This document shows, piece after piece, positions 53,601-62,486 of a stretch of DNA of 64,000 nt. Numbering within the stretch: the stretch's first letter is position 1; each line of letters starts with the position of its first letter. Made by a program: the position numbers and the translations under genes. The DNA lies in the NCBI GenBank assembly GCA_052033915.1, contig JBPOJF010000006.1, positions 310,001 through 374,000 on the forward strand. Direction: 5' to 3'. The notes beneath the pieces were generated by a model. It was not told the origin of the DNA and did no database searches. It saw only the letters and a list, made by a program, of their open reading frames with translations. Source of the stretch: CALMZY01 sp052033915 (lineage in GTDB: Bacteria; Verrucomicrobiota; Kiritimatiellia; CAIQIC01; JAGNIJ01).

Positions 53601-56600
53601 ACTTGCCCTCAAACGAGGAGAGAAGGACATACGTGGACCGCGGCGTCCGATAGCCAAAATCGACGTTCGTGAGGACCTGTCCTGCCGCTATCGTCACAAC
53701 CGCCACGTTGTCGGTCCCCCCGTCCAAATCGTACGTTGGATACAGGTCCGCCGGCAGAAGGGTATTCGTATCCACGCGGATGATGTAGGCGCCGGGGGGG
53801 AACCCACCGATCCAGTAAAACTCGCTGAACCCGTTGGTCGCCCACGCGTTCGTCCCGATCGTCACATACGGCTCGCTCGCCTCTCGAATCGCGTTGCTGT
53901 TGATGTCCACATAAACCACGGCGCCCGTGATGAGCATCTCATAAGCCTCCCGGGTCTCGTTGCTGTTGATGTCCTCCCAGACCGTGTCGCCGAGGGCGCC
54001 CAGAATCCAGCGGTAGTCTTCCACCTCGCCGTTGTCGGCCATGCCGGCGAAGGACAATTCCGGAACGAACGGCTTGCTCGGGAACAGGCGGAATCGCGCG
54101 TACAGCACCGTGGTCGTCGCGGCATTGATTGTGTTGGACGGGATCGGAAAGGAGATCTCGTACGTTCCGGCCGTGACCGCCTGGTTGGCCACCATCTCCC
54201 CGGTCGTCATGAAGGACCCGTCATGGTTGAAGTCGATGTAGCCGGTAAGCCAGCCGCCGCCCTTACCCACAACCACGGTCACGCGGCCGCTTGAGCCGTT
54301 TTGCCACACGAAGGCCGGGAGGGTCACGCCGTCCTCGTCGCCGCCGTCGCCCATGGCGTCATCGCTGGGCTGGCCGTTGAACTCCGTGTCCACGGAGGCG
54401 CCAAGGTAGAGGTTCGTCGATCGCAGGACCTGGTTCTGCGGGCCGGAAGGCCTGTTCTGCACGACGGTGCTGTACGAGTCGGGGAGATCGCCGAAGTCAT
54501 ACGCCTGGTTCCATGTGAACGCGAAGTCGATGTTGGTCGTGACCGGAAGGATGTCCATCACCTGGTACGCCGAGCGCGTGTTGCCCCACCCGTCCACCCT
54601 GTTGGTGATCCAAAGCACCGGGGGCGAGCAGAGGGATCCATTGGTGGTGGTCATCCTCAGGTTGTCAAACGGCGGCGCCATCGACACGATGTAGCGGTCA
54701 TTCCCGTCCCCGCTCGGCATGCCTGTGAAGCGGTAGTCGCCGTTCGTATCGGTGGCCGTACTCATGAGGTCGATGTACTCACCGGATTCCACCACCCCGT
54801 CGCCGTCGTCGTTCCACAGCTTGAGGTAGACCCGGACGCCCGCAAACGGCACCTCGTTGGAGGACACACCCGAACCGGTCACGCCCATGTTGCCGTCAAA
54901 CGGAATCCCATCCAGGCCGATCGTGCCGCTGAGGATGTTGTTGCCCTCATACCGATAGCCGAAATCGATGTTCGTGTTGCAGGCGGAGCAGGCCGCGCCG
55001 CCGACGGACACCACCACGCCGTTATGGATCACGATGTCCGCGATCCGGCTGTCGGGCACGCCGTCGTAGTCCCAGTTGGCGTACAGGCCCGCCGGGAAGT
55101 CCGGGTCGTTGGTGTTGACCACAACGCGCGCCGTGGCGTCCATGAGGCCGTAGAAGCCGTAGATGCCGTCGTAGTCGGTTTCCGTGCTGGCAACGAGTGT
55201 CCCGTTCGTGTACAGGAAGACATCAATGTGCGGGATACCCCGCTCACCTGCGTCCTGGATCCCGTTGTTGTTCTGGTCGATCCAGACCAGGTCGCCGATC
55301 GCGCCGGGCGGGATGTAGCCGAAGTCGGCGCCCTTGAATATCTCGTTAAACTTGAGCGGGTACATGTACGCGCCGTCGCAGTTGGTCACCGCCGGATCGC
55401 TGCACGGAATGCCGTCGTTGTCCGGATCGGCCGAAAGGATCGCGTTCGTCAGCGGGGCGGATGTCTCGTCCACCACGACGATGTAATTCGTCGGCCACAG
55501 CCCCGTGAACAGGTACACCCCATCGACATCCGTCGTGTCGGAATTGACGTACACATCCGTGCCCGGATCGTACACGCGATTGCCGTTCACGTCGTAGTAC
55601 AGATCGACCTTCACGCCCGGGATGCCGTCCTCGCCCCAGTCCTGCGAGCCGTTCTCATAGACATCCCAGTAGACCGTGTCGCCGAGGACGCCCGGCAGGA
55701 CGAAGCCGAAGTCGGCCGTCAGGTCTATGCTGTTGTTGGTGATCGTGATATCGTAGCTCGTCACCGTGGTCGGCTGGGCCATGTGGCCCAGGTAGTCGGT
55801 CGGCAGGTTCTCATCGTTGCTGTTCACGACGACCCGGTAATTCATGTCCGGCAGGTTCGTGAAGATGTACCACCCCGTCGAATCCGTGCTGTTCGAATAG
55901 AGCAGGACGTAGTTCCCGTCCCGGTTCGCATCCACGTAGAGCCGCACGCTGACGTCGGAAATCCCCGGCTCGACCGCGTCTTGTACGCCGTCTCCGTTCA
56001 AGTCGTGCCAGACGAAGTCGCCGATCGCCCCGTACCCGTACGGCTGATAGCCGAAGTCGCGCCGATAATCGTTGCTCGTGGTGATGCTGAAGACGTTCCG
56101 GCCGTCGTACACGCCGTCCGGATCCGCCGTGCAGAAGACGTAGCGCGGGAAGTCCGGATCGCCGATGTCAACGTAGACATAGATGTTCGTCCGCGGCATG
56201 TTCGGGAACAGGTAGAACCCTGTAGATGACGTGCTCTGCACTCCGATCAAGGCGTCCACGCCCACGTTGATCACACCGTTGCTGTTGGCGTCCTCGTAGG
56301 CGTACACGGAGATGTTCGGGATGCCTTCCTCGTTCTCCTCGCGAGTTCCGTTCCCGTTCCAGTCCCAGAACACCTCGTCGCCGAACTCGTACAAGCCCCG
56401 ATAGTAGCTGAAGTCGGCGTGTCCAACCCCGCCAGCCGGGACGGACACACTCGCCCTGTGGGCCGTGCCGGTCCCGTCCGTGTCGTACGACTGGTGCCAG
56501 ACAGCATTTGTCAGCGCGCCCTCGTTGGTGGAAACGATGACGGTGTAGGTGCTGGCCTGCAGGTTGTTGAAGATGAAGTAGCCGTTCGCATCCGTCCGGT

Positions 56601-59600
56601 TCGTCGCGAGGGCGGTCGTCAGATTCGTGCTGTAGTACAGGCGGACCACCACACCCGTGATCCACTTCTCGCCGGGGTCGGGCGGCAACGGTGTAGCACT
56701 GCGATTGAAGTCGTGCCAGACCGTTCCGTCCAAGGACTGGCCCAGGCGATAACCGAAGTCGGCCGTCAGATGGTTCTGAGCCGTGAAGACCGTGGAGGTC
56801 GGGACCATGTTGGACACGATGGTCCGGCTGTTCGGCACTCCATCCTCGTCGTAGGTGTTCGTGAACGAGCCGGGGATCGTGTTCGTCATGACCACGACGG
56901 TATAGCGGCCGGTCGCCGGCAGGCCTGTGAACAGGTACCAGCCGTTGCGGTCGGTCAGGTTCGTGATCGGAATGTTCGCCCCCGCGCCGATGTCCACGTT
57001 GGTCGGCGGGTATAGCACGACCTGAACGTTGGCAATGCCGACGTTGCTCGACACCCCGTCATCCTGGATGCCGTTCCCGTTGTTGTCGCGCCAGACGTAG
57101 TCGCCGATCGTCCCGGCCGGACGGATCACCACCGACATCTGGTCGGTCGCGTTGTTGGCCAGCACGCCGTTGACAAACGTCGCGTTGGTGACCCATCCGT
57201 AATTTGTGACCGTCGCCATCTGGTTTCCGGGAGGCTCCAGCGTGGTGAACGTGACGGTGACCGTGCTGGCCCCGCCCGGATAGATCGGGCCGATGTTCTC
57301 CCACCACAGCGTGCCGAACGCGCCGCCGTAGTTGGTCACCAGCTGCGGGTTCGGATTCGCGCAGTAGTAGCGAAAAACGTTGGTCGGGTAATTGTCCGTC
57401 AAAGGCACGGGGTTGATCGTGGTCGAGTCGGTCGCATTGCTGTAGTTGCCGTCGCCCCAGATGAGGAAGCCGAAGCAGTCGATGTGCAATTCAACCGTGG
57501 GATTGCCGGACTTCTGAGTCGTACACTTGATTGTGAGGTTCGTGGAACTGAAGTCCCGCCACGTCCAATTGGAAACCGATGTGATATCGAACATCAGGTC
57601 CCCCGGAACAATCGTGCCGGCCGCGATTTGGCGGGACCAGAGCAGGGTCCCGTTCTTCCAAAGAGCGGTGGTGAACTGGTCCGCGCCGAACGTCCCGACG
57701 ACCTGCAGGACGGGCAGCACGATGTAAACGCTCGTGATGCTCCCGGCCTGTGGAGCGAGCCGGAAATCCGTGAGAGCCAGCGACTCGCCCGCGTTGTCGA
57801 ACGGCCCGATACAGCCCACTCCGTCGGGATACGGCGGGACCCATGCGTTGGTGACAAACTTCCACGCCTTGTTGCCCGTCCCGGACCCGGATGCATTTTC
57901 CGAGGTCAAATCCTGCGCGTGGGCCCAAGCGTAGTATATGCGCGGAGTCCCCGCGGTCCCGCCCGAGCCCATGATACTGTTGCTCACGATCAAGTTGAAC
58001 GTCACCAGGCGGCCCTCGTACACGTTGCTGGACCCGATGAGCCGCTTGTCGAGAACCAACGCCGGCGCGAAGCCGAAATCGGCGTTGGTGTAGATGACAG
58101 CCAGTGAGTTCGTTCGGGCATAGTCCAAGTCGGCCCAGCGATACATCGGCGTGGTTTCCGTGTAGCCGTAGGGCAGATCGGGGTCGCGCCAATCCGCAAC
58201 CGCAATGTACATGCCGTCCAGCAGGTTCGTGAACATGTAGTAGCCGTCAGCGCGCGTAACCGTCGACCCGACAAAGGGATCGGCCGGATCCCACGTGTGA
58301 TTCGTATTTGCGTCGGAGTAGAGGCGAACCGTGATGTTCGAGATGCCGGGTTCGCCGGACTCCTGAACCTGACTGCCCAGGAAGCCGCCGCCTGAACCGT
58401 CGTCGGCCCAGACCGTGTCGCCCAGCGAGTTGTCCCCAAGCAACTCCGTGCGGACCTTGTCACAGCCGAAGGGGTTCTGACTGCCGTAACTGATACAGGC
58501 CCAGTTGCAGATGAAGGGATCGCTGCTGTTGTAGTCGGCGTCCACCTGCACGTCGAAGCCCACTTGACCCCCTGCGTTGCTCTCCAGCCCGCCGGACAGC
58601 CACCACTGGATGTCCGTGATATGGGTCGGATTGACCGGTTCGCTTTCCGTCCAATGGACGCCGTTGTTGGTCGAGAAGCGGACAAGATAGTACGGCACGT
58701 TGGTCGGCAGGACGCTGTAGTTGGTGGCGCTCCCCGCGATGTAGTGGGTGCCGGACGGTATCCGGTCGTGAATGACGATCGGGCTGCCGATTTCCAAGCT
58801 GCCCACCGTGTGGTTGCCCCAGTTGGTGAAAGAGACGGTGTAGCTGATGTTGGATCCGGGGATCACGGTGGGCGTGCTCGCGCCTTTCGCAATTTCTACC
58901 GTCGAGGTTCCGCTCCAGAGGCTCATCCCCACCCCGTAGTCCGAGTTGAATTTCTCGCTGTTGATGCCCGCCGCGACTTCCTGGTAGGGCGTCAGTTGGC
59001 TGTAGCAGTCCGATGTCAAAGGCATGAACTCATACTGGACCAGCCCGATCACGCCCCGGTTCTCCGGTAGATTCTCGAAGTACAACTGGTCCTCCACGAT
59101 GTACACCTGCTCGCCGTCGGGAATGAGTTTGACCACGATCATGGCACGGGTCTTGACCAGCCGGAAACAGGAGGCATTGAAGCGGGACGCATCGCCGACG
59201 GGCTGCATCCACACGTTGGAATCCGGAACCATGTCGCCATCGTTATCGAACCCCCGCCCGACGACCCCAAGGTCATACCAGTACCCCTCGGTGTAGATCC
59301 TTGTGCCTGTCGTACCGTCAACCGGTGTATTCGTCCATGCAGGCTGGTATTGTTGGAGAAGGTCCAGATACTCCTGCGGCACTTTGTTGGCGGTATTCGG
59401 GAAAATCCTACTCGCTGAAGCGCTGATCTCGTTGCGCATCGTGAACTGACCCTGCACGCCGGCCGTAACGATGCTGCCGCCGCTCTCTGCCGTGCCCCAG
59501 ATATCGTAGAAAAGATGGAGGTCGTCGGTCGGATCAGCGTTGCCCGGCTTGAACACGGAATTGCCTGCGCTATCCTGGAGAGGATAACTTACCAACCAGT

Positions 59601-60030
59601 ATATCGTGCGGCACTCGCCGGGATACAACGGGCCCAGAAAGCGCGTGGCATCCGAGTTCGCCGGCGCCTCCGGGCAGGGGGAAAAGGCGGAGGGCGTCCC
59701 CCCCTCAAACGTCAGGGAAAACGGGAAGAGTCCGGGACCCGGCTTGTTGGTCCACATCACAGGGAAGATCCCGGGCGTATTGGATGCGTAATTGCCCGTG
59801 TATGCCGTGACGTTGTACAGCGTGTCCGTCCCGATGTTGCAGAACTTCACTCCAATATACGCAGCCGAGGGGGAATAACCGGACGAATTCTCGATGTTCG
59901 AATCCACCACCATGTTGTAGGCCACAACAGGTTCGATCAGCAGATCGCCGGATGGATTCTGCGCATGAGCCAACGAAACGAAGCCAAGGAGCAGAAGCCA
60001 GAGTACAGCGGGGGCGCTTTTTTTTTGCAT
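50614..60030 (-). CDS. Giant secreted SdrD_B-repeat protein with GEVED and C25 (gingipain-like) protease domains
   Basis: 3138 residues. Signal peptide MQKKSAPAVLWLLLLGFVSL with AHA cleavage near 23. A conserved repeat-like region with a DUF11-type part (about 385-480) precedes nine SdrD_B/Cna-B-like modules beginning near residues 540, 975, 1105, 1215, 1340, 1450, 1580, 1700 and 2015; most open with GDxVWxDxNxNG and close with ADFGY. A GEVED domain lies at about 1846-2010. A Lys/Arg/Ala-rich stretch (about 2267-2285) leads to a peptidase C25 domain (about 2640-3010) with the pair His2859 (NYFGHGG) and Cys2893 (SLSCAIGQF). The tail has DPDGDGVPNLMEYAMG. No LPXTG, PEP-CTERM or T9SS signal is obvious. 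An A9 tract follows the ATG. Confidence 0.9.
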   Translation of the reverse strand: MQKKSAPAVLWLLLLGFVSLAHAQNPSGDLLIEPVVAYNMVVDSNIENSSGYSPSAAYIGVKFCNIGTDTLYNVTAYTGNYASNTPGIFPVMWTNKPGPGLFPFSLTFEGGTPSAFSPCPEAPANSDATRFLGPLYPGECRTIYWLVSYPLQDSAGNSVFKPGNADPTDDLHLFYDIWGTAESGGSIVTAGVQGQFTMRNEISASASRIFPNTANKVPQEYLDLLQQYQPAWTNTPVDGTTGTRIYTEGYWYDLGVVGRGFDNDGDMVPDSNVWMQPVGDASRFNASCFRLVKTRAMIVVKLIPDGEQVYIVEDQLYFENLPENRGVIGLVQYEFMPLTSDCYSQLTPYQEVAAGINSEKFNSDYGVGMSLWSGTSTVEIAKGASTPTVIPGSNISYTVSFTNWGNHTVGSLEIGSPIVIHDRIPSGTHYIAGSATNYSVLPTNVPYYLVRFSTNNGVHWTESEPVNPTHITDIQWWLSGGLESNAGGQVGFDVQVDADYNSSDPFICNWACISYGSQNPFGCDKVRTELLGDNSLGDTVWADDGSGGGFLGSQVQESGEPGISNITVRLYSDANTNHTWDPADPFVGSTVTRADGYYMFTNLLDGMYIAVADWRDPDLPYGYTETTPMYRWADLDYARTNSLAVIYTNADFGFAPALVLDKRLIGSSNVYEGRLVTFNLIVSNSIMGSGGTAGTPRIYYAWAHAQDLTSENASGSGTGNKAWKFVTNAWVPPYPDGVGCIGPFDNAGESLALTDFRLAPQAGSITSVYIVLPVLQVVGTFGADQFTTALWKNGTLLWSRQIAAGTIVPGDLMFDITSVSNWTWRDFSSTNLTIKCTTQKSGNPTVELHIDCFGFLIWGDGNYSNATDSTTINPVPLTDNYPTNVFRYYCANPNPQLVTNYGGAFGTLWWENIGPIYPGGASTVTVTFTTLEPPGNQMATVTNYGWVTNATFVNGVLANNATDQMSVVIRPAGTIGDYVWRDNNGNGIQDDGVSSNVGIANVQVVLYPPTNVDIGAGANIPITNLTDRNGWYLFTGLPATGRYTVVVMTNTIPGSFTNTYDEDGVPNSRTIVSNMVPTSTVFTAQNHLTADFGYRLGQSLDGTVWHDFNRSATPLPPDPGEKWITGVVVRLYYSTNLTTALATNRTDANGYFIFNNLQASTYTVIVSTNEGALTNAVWHQSYDTDGTGTAHRASVSVPAGGVGHADFSYYRGLYEFGDEVFWDWNGNGTREENEEGIPNISVYAYEDANSNGVINVGVDALIGVQSTSSTGFYLFPNMPRTNIYVYVDIGDPDFPRYVFCTADPDGVYDGRNVFSITTSNDYRRDFGYQPYGYGAIGDFVWHDLNGDGVQDAVEPGISDVSVRLYVDANRDGNYVLLYSNSTDSTGWYIFTNLPDMNYRVVVNSNDENLPTDYLGHMAQPTTVTSYDITITNNSIDLTADFGFVLPGVLGDTVYWDVYENGSQDWGEDGIPGVKVDLYYDVNGNRVYDPGTDVYVNSDTTDVDGVYLFTGLWPTNYIVVVDETSAPLTNAILSADPDNDGIPCSDPAVTNCDGAYMYPLKFNEIFKGADFGYIPPGAIGDLVWIDQNNNGIQDAGERGIPHIDVFLYTNGTLVASTETDYDGIYGFYGLMDATARVVVNTNDPDFPAGLYANWDYDGVPDSRIADIVIHNGVVVSVGGAACSACNTNIDFGYRYEGNNILSGTIGLDGIPFDGNMGVTGSGVSSNEVPFAGVRVYLKLWNDDGDGVVESGEYIDLMSTATDTNGDYRFTGMPSGDGNDRYIVSMAPPFDNLRMTTTNGSLCSPPVLWITNRVDGWGNTRSAYQVMDILPVTTNIDFAFTWNQAYDFGDLPDSYSTVVQNRPSGPQNQVLRSTNLYLGASVDTEFNGQPSDDAMGDGGDEDGVTLPAFVWQNGSSGRVTVVVGKGGGWLTGYIDFNHDGSFMTTGEMVANQAVTAGTYEISFPIPSNTINAATTTVLYARFRLFPSKPFVPELSFAGMADNGEVEDYRWILGALGDTVWEDINSNETREAYEMLITGAVVYVDINSNAIREASEPYVTIGTNAWATNGFSEFYWIGGFPPGAYIIRVDTNTLLPADLYPTYDLDGGTDNVAVVTIAAGQVLTNVDFGYRTPRSTYVLLSSFEGKWVNGRAVLTWETSVELGTLGFDVFREEKGRSGCTRVNDGFLPAMIDQPQGGTYSLVDASARPGKTYVYQLNEIQCNGKIGVCGIFEVTYPRDSGAPPRMKGSGTIGAGSYIRTPRVSEFSQKRMGRKVEAAKRAEAAKRTARSSVPARRLGACPDSPAPEEWASLKVLVTHGGVYHVRSAAVAGLLGVDEGDVWARITNRALRVSNRGGQCSYIPGDDGFYFHGEAIDSLYTVTNVYWLTWDGGNMASILSGEKPVPVEPGTFADVVHVEQEFFQVPAAATDPESDYWYWNYLIVYSNVLLASNEYGVQLPAVASGAGQAMLVTHLFGGSFSGVPNEHHVRISLNGSLIGEAQWDGLRSLAVTNTFSQSLLADGSNSVTVTAVLNSGVPYSAVYVDSFDLSYRRRCEAVDDQLLVRGDGNAVMTVSGFSTPDIRVMDVSDPRNPLLLEGVAVDSDGGFYRASFNTSNAMTPYRLFALGSGKSPSSMVVDMPSDLRAETNAADYVVITVPELAASAETLADYRRGKGMSAQVVLLDDIYDEFGDGLAEPPSIKRFVSHAGCWSVPPRYILLAGEGTYDYKNRRGAGDNMVPTVLVPTPGGLHASDGWYTDLDGDFAPDIAIGRLPALTADELDALIAKIVDYEMGEGGRWKQDVLLAADNPDDGGDFSGSSDIVESLTPPDYTVQRVDLSQHKTPEAQALLLNAINAGSVFVNYFGHGGLDVMAAEKLFQVSDVGRLTNGAKRPVVVSLSCAIGQFALPGFDCLSEVLLLSTGGAVAVWAPTGESYNRGAEALADVFYRRVFRDGEGILGDAIKNSLKEYDFPGRVYMRKIYNLLGDPAMRLEGSAFLRADATLQSWGRKHFTAAQLTNETYSGFNADPDGDGVPNLMEYAMGWNPNVVDGDPRVTVLGPWQISPNSSGEIVVLFQRRKGVGDVEIRVQSSPDVKGGWVVADSHIKSTTVTDDGNGLTESVRVTLSVPLDDEVGRGYVRLRVRQRR
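60018..60026. repeat. Nine-base homopolymer directly after the start codon of the giant gene
   Basis: On the coding strand the gene opens ATG C A9 G. A change of one base would shift the frame at codon 4, so this is a possible slippage site. Confidence 0.5.
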
Positions 60031-60201
60031 CGAAGCTTCTTTCCGTATGAAATGCTACAGCGTCTCACCCAAATAGGTTGTACGGGTGTCAAATGATACC
60101 CCAAAGCGACCCGTTCATCCAGCGGTCATATGAAAAAAGAACGACCTCCCTTTTGGGGGACAGAAAGACAGCCCATCTCAAACAGCAAAAGGGGGACGAC
60201 C

Positions 60202-60588
60202 TCATTTCAATCTGCGCAGTTTCAGAATTTTGCGGATCCGACTTCGAAGCTCGTCGATCCGGACCGGCTTGGCGACATAGCCCTCGCAGTACAAGCCCGA
60301 GGCCTCGATCCTGGACTCGTCGTCATGCCTGGCGCTGAGGATGAGGGCCGGAATGGCCATCGTTTTGGGGTTCTTTTTCAATGCGTCGAGGACTTGGAAG
60401 CCATCCATGACCGGCATCATGATGTCGAGAATGATCAGGTGCGGCTTGAATCGTTCCGCGAGATACAAACCGTCTTCACCGGACGAAGCGACCTTCACGA
60501 TGTAATTCCCGCGAGCCTCCAGGTTGGCTTTCAGGAAGAAGCATAGGTCTTTCTCGTCGTCGATGACCAGTATCCGGTTCTTTCTCAT
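60202..60588 (-). CDS. Single-domain response regulator (receiver only)
   Basis: 128 residues, just a receiver: RILVIDDEKD (acidic pocket), phosphoacceptor Asp55 (LIILDIMMPVMDG), ALILSAR and VAKPVR (conserved Lys). All phosphorylation residues are intact and there is no output domain, so it signals by contact or passes phosphate on. It lies ten bases after the sensor kinase and upstream of the giant gene on the same strand. A gap of 171 bases separates it from the giant gene. Confidence 0.9.
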   Translation of the reverse strand: MRKNRILVIDDEKDLCFFLKANLEARGNYIVKVASSGEDGLYLAERFKPHLIILDIMMPVMDGFQVLDALKKNPKTMAIPALILSARHDDESRIEASGLYCEGYVAKPVRIDELRSRIRKILKLRRLK

Positions 60589-60598
60589 CAGGTCATTC

Positions 60599-61753
60599 CT
60601 ATTCAGCCAGTTGCAGGATCACCTTCGCTTGAGTTCCTCTGCCCGCTTCGCTCTCGATCTTCAAATCCCCATTGTGATGGTTCACGATACTTTTTGCAAT
60701 AAAGAGCCCGAGCCCCGTGCCCTGTTGATCCCGTTTCGTGGTGAAGAAGGGTTCAAAGAGACGGCGGATGTTTTCGGGCGAAATACCGACGCCCGTGTCG
60801 GCCACTTCAATGGCGCACGCCCCACGGGGATACGCGGACGACCGCGGCCGCTTCATGACGCCGACGCGGACGCTTCCACGCCCGTCCAACGCTTCGACGG
60901 CATTGGCAAACAGGTTGAACAGAACCTGTTCGATCCGGTTCCGGTCCACCTTCACACGCATGGACTCCTTCGCGAAGTCCGCGCGGATTTCAATCTCGCG
61001 CGACTTGATGCCATACTGGAAAAGGGAAAGCGCGCCCTTCACCAGTTCATTGGGATCCACAAGGTCGAGTTGCATGTCCGACGGCTTGGCGAATTTCAGG
61101 ATATCGTCAACGATCTGCGCCGCCCGCAGCGCGGCCTCCTTGATCTTCGACACGGCCGTGCGGACATCGGGATCGCCCTTCTTCGTCTTGACCTCCAGGA
61201 ATTCAATACCCCCAAGAACGATGCCCAGCGGATTCTTCAACTCATGGGCGATTCCTGAAGAAAACCGGCCCAGCGCGGCCAGTTTCTCCGACTGCACCAG
61301 GCCCTTCTGTATCTCGTCCAGTTCCACTTCCGTACGCCGCGGGGCCGCTTCGGCCCGCCGCCGGTCGCGCCGCTCCAGCTCCGCCCGCAACTCCCTCTGA
61401 ACCGCCGCTCCCAACCGCCCGAGTTCCTTTTTCGAGAGGAAATCGGCCGCGCCGGCCTTGATGGCCGCGCAGGCCGTTTCCTGGCTGTCGGCATCGGACA
61501 CGATGACCACGGGAATATCCAACCCGACATCCCGAACCGCGCGGATGGCGGCCAGGCCGCTGAATCGGGGCATTCGGTGCCTGCAAATGACGACGTCCCA
61601 GCGCTTCTTCGGAATCGCGGCGGTCAGGGAATCCACGGTTTCCACGCGCTCGCAGTACGGCAGGTAGCCGCTTCGTTTAAGCTCCTGGAGGATGAAAAGT
61701 GCGTCCTGCTCGGAACTCTCCATCATCAGAACATTCAGAGGAACGTCCGTCAT
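60599..61753 (-). CDS. Pseudo-receiver/histidine kinase hybrid
   Basis: 384 residues from the ATG at 61753 (MTDVPLNVLMMESSEQD). An N-terminal receiver fold (about 6-120) lacks the phosphoacceptor: the DxxMP motif reads R58-H-R-M-P and the acidic pair is ESSEQ. A coiled coil (about 120-155) leads to HisKA with the phosphorylated His170 (GIAHELKNPLG) and HATPase_c (LFANAVEAL, VADTGVGISPENI, GTGLGLFI). No membrane span, so it is a soluble kinase. It probably phosphorylates the receiver encoded ten bases downstream; the N-terminal domain may take a protein signal. Confidence 0.9.
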   Translation of the reverse strand: MTDVPLNVLMMESSEQDALFILQELKRSGYLPYCERVETVDSLTAAIPKKRWDVVICRHRMPRFSGLAAIRAVRDVGLDIPVVIVSDADSQETACAAIKAGAADFLSKKELGRLGAAVQRELRAELERRDRRRAEAAPRRTEVELDEIQKGLVQSEKLAALGRFSSGIAHELKNPLGIVLGGIEFLEVKTKKGDPDVRTAVSKIKEAALRAAQIVDDILKFAKPSDMQLDLVDPNELVKGALSLFQYGIKSREIEIRADFAKESMRVKVDRNRIEQVLFNLFANAVEALDGRGSVRVGVMKRPRSSAYPRGACAIEVADTGVGISPENIRRLFEPFFTTKRDQQGTGLGLFIAKSIVNHHNGDLKIESEAGRGTQAKVILQLAE

Positions 61754-61994
61754 TATATCCAGCGTACTCACGCCCCCCGCCAAGACCACGCGTAGAAAGA
61801 CCCCTTGAAAGACAGACAGGCTAACAGGGAAACCCGTTCCAGGCAATTCGTTAGTGACTGACAAAGAAAAGGAAACCCAAGAAAGAGACTTGCGAAATTG
61901 CCGTCAGAAATGAAAAATGTGTGAAGTATCGTGTATTGTCCAAACCATTTTTCATGCCCGGCAAGGTGCAGGTCATGGCGACACAAGGAAGTCA

Positions 61995-62435
61995 TTGAAG
62001 GCAATCCGTAAACCTATCCGGGCCGTACAGGCAGTCGCGGTGTTTCTTTTTTTATCCGCCTTTGCCGTTCGCGCCGCCGATCCCGCGCCTCCGCCGCCGG
62101 CTGAAACGCCGAGGTATGCGGTCATGACCGTCACGCACGCGGAGATCCAGGGCCAGGTGTTCCTGGCCAGCGTGGTGCAGGGCGAGGAAGAGAAGCCCGC
62201 TCCCAACGTCAGGGTCCAGATTCGCGAGATGGACAGCGACAAGGTCCTGCGGGAAGCGATTACGGACCGCAACGGGTACTACAGCCTTCCCAAGCTCGAG
62301 CCGGATCAATACCTGATGATAGTGGGTCGCCTGAAACTGCAGTTGGATGTGAAGCCCGAGACGCAGCAGGTTCACGAGCTTCCCAAAACCCTGATTGTGA
62401 TTCTGCCGGAAGAACTGGCGCGGGACCGGAACTAG
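61995..62435 (+). CDS. Small secreted protein with carboxypeptidase-regulatory-like domain (paralog 1)
   Basis: 146 residues if it starts at the TTG at 61995, which has AAGGA five bases upstream and a typical signal peptide (KAIRKPIRAVQAVAVFLFLS); an in-frame ATG at 61917 gives a less natural N-terminus. After a Pro-rich linker comes a beta-sandwich domain: HAEIQGQVFLASVVQGE, PNVRVQIREM, DRNGYYSLPKLEPDQYLMIV. It resembles the SdrD_B/CarboxypepD_reg modules of the giant protein and the protein at 63295. Probably periplasmic or surface-bound; function unknown. Confidence 0.65.
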   Translation: MKAIRKPIRAVQAVAVFLFLSAFAVRAADPAPPPPAETPRYAVMTVTHAEIQGQVFLASVVQGEEEKPAPNVRVQIREMDSDKVLREAITDRNGYYSLPKLEPDQYLMIVGRLKLQLDVKPETQQVHELPKTLIVILPEELARDRN

Positions 62436-62486
62436 CGCCGTGTCCCGGAAACACTGCGCCCCCCGATCCGATGAGAACGACGCTTC

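Noticed and set aside
60031..60110. TTGACA (complement of 60087-60092) as the promoter of the giant gene
   Set aside because: No acceptable -10 hexamer lies 16-18 bases downstream on that strand, so I did not list it as a promoter.
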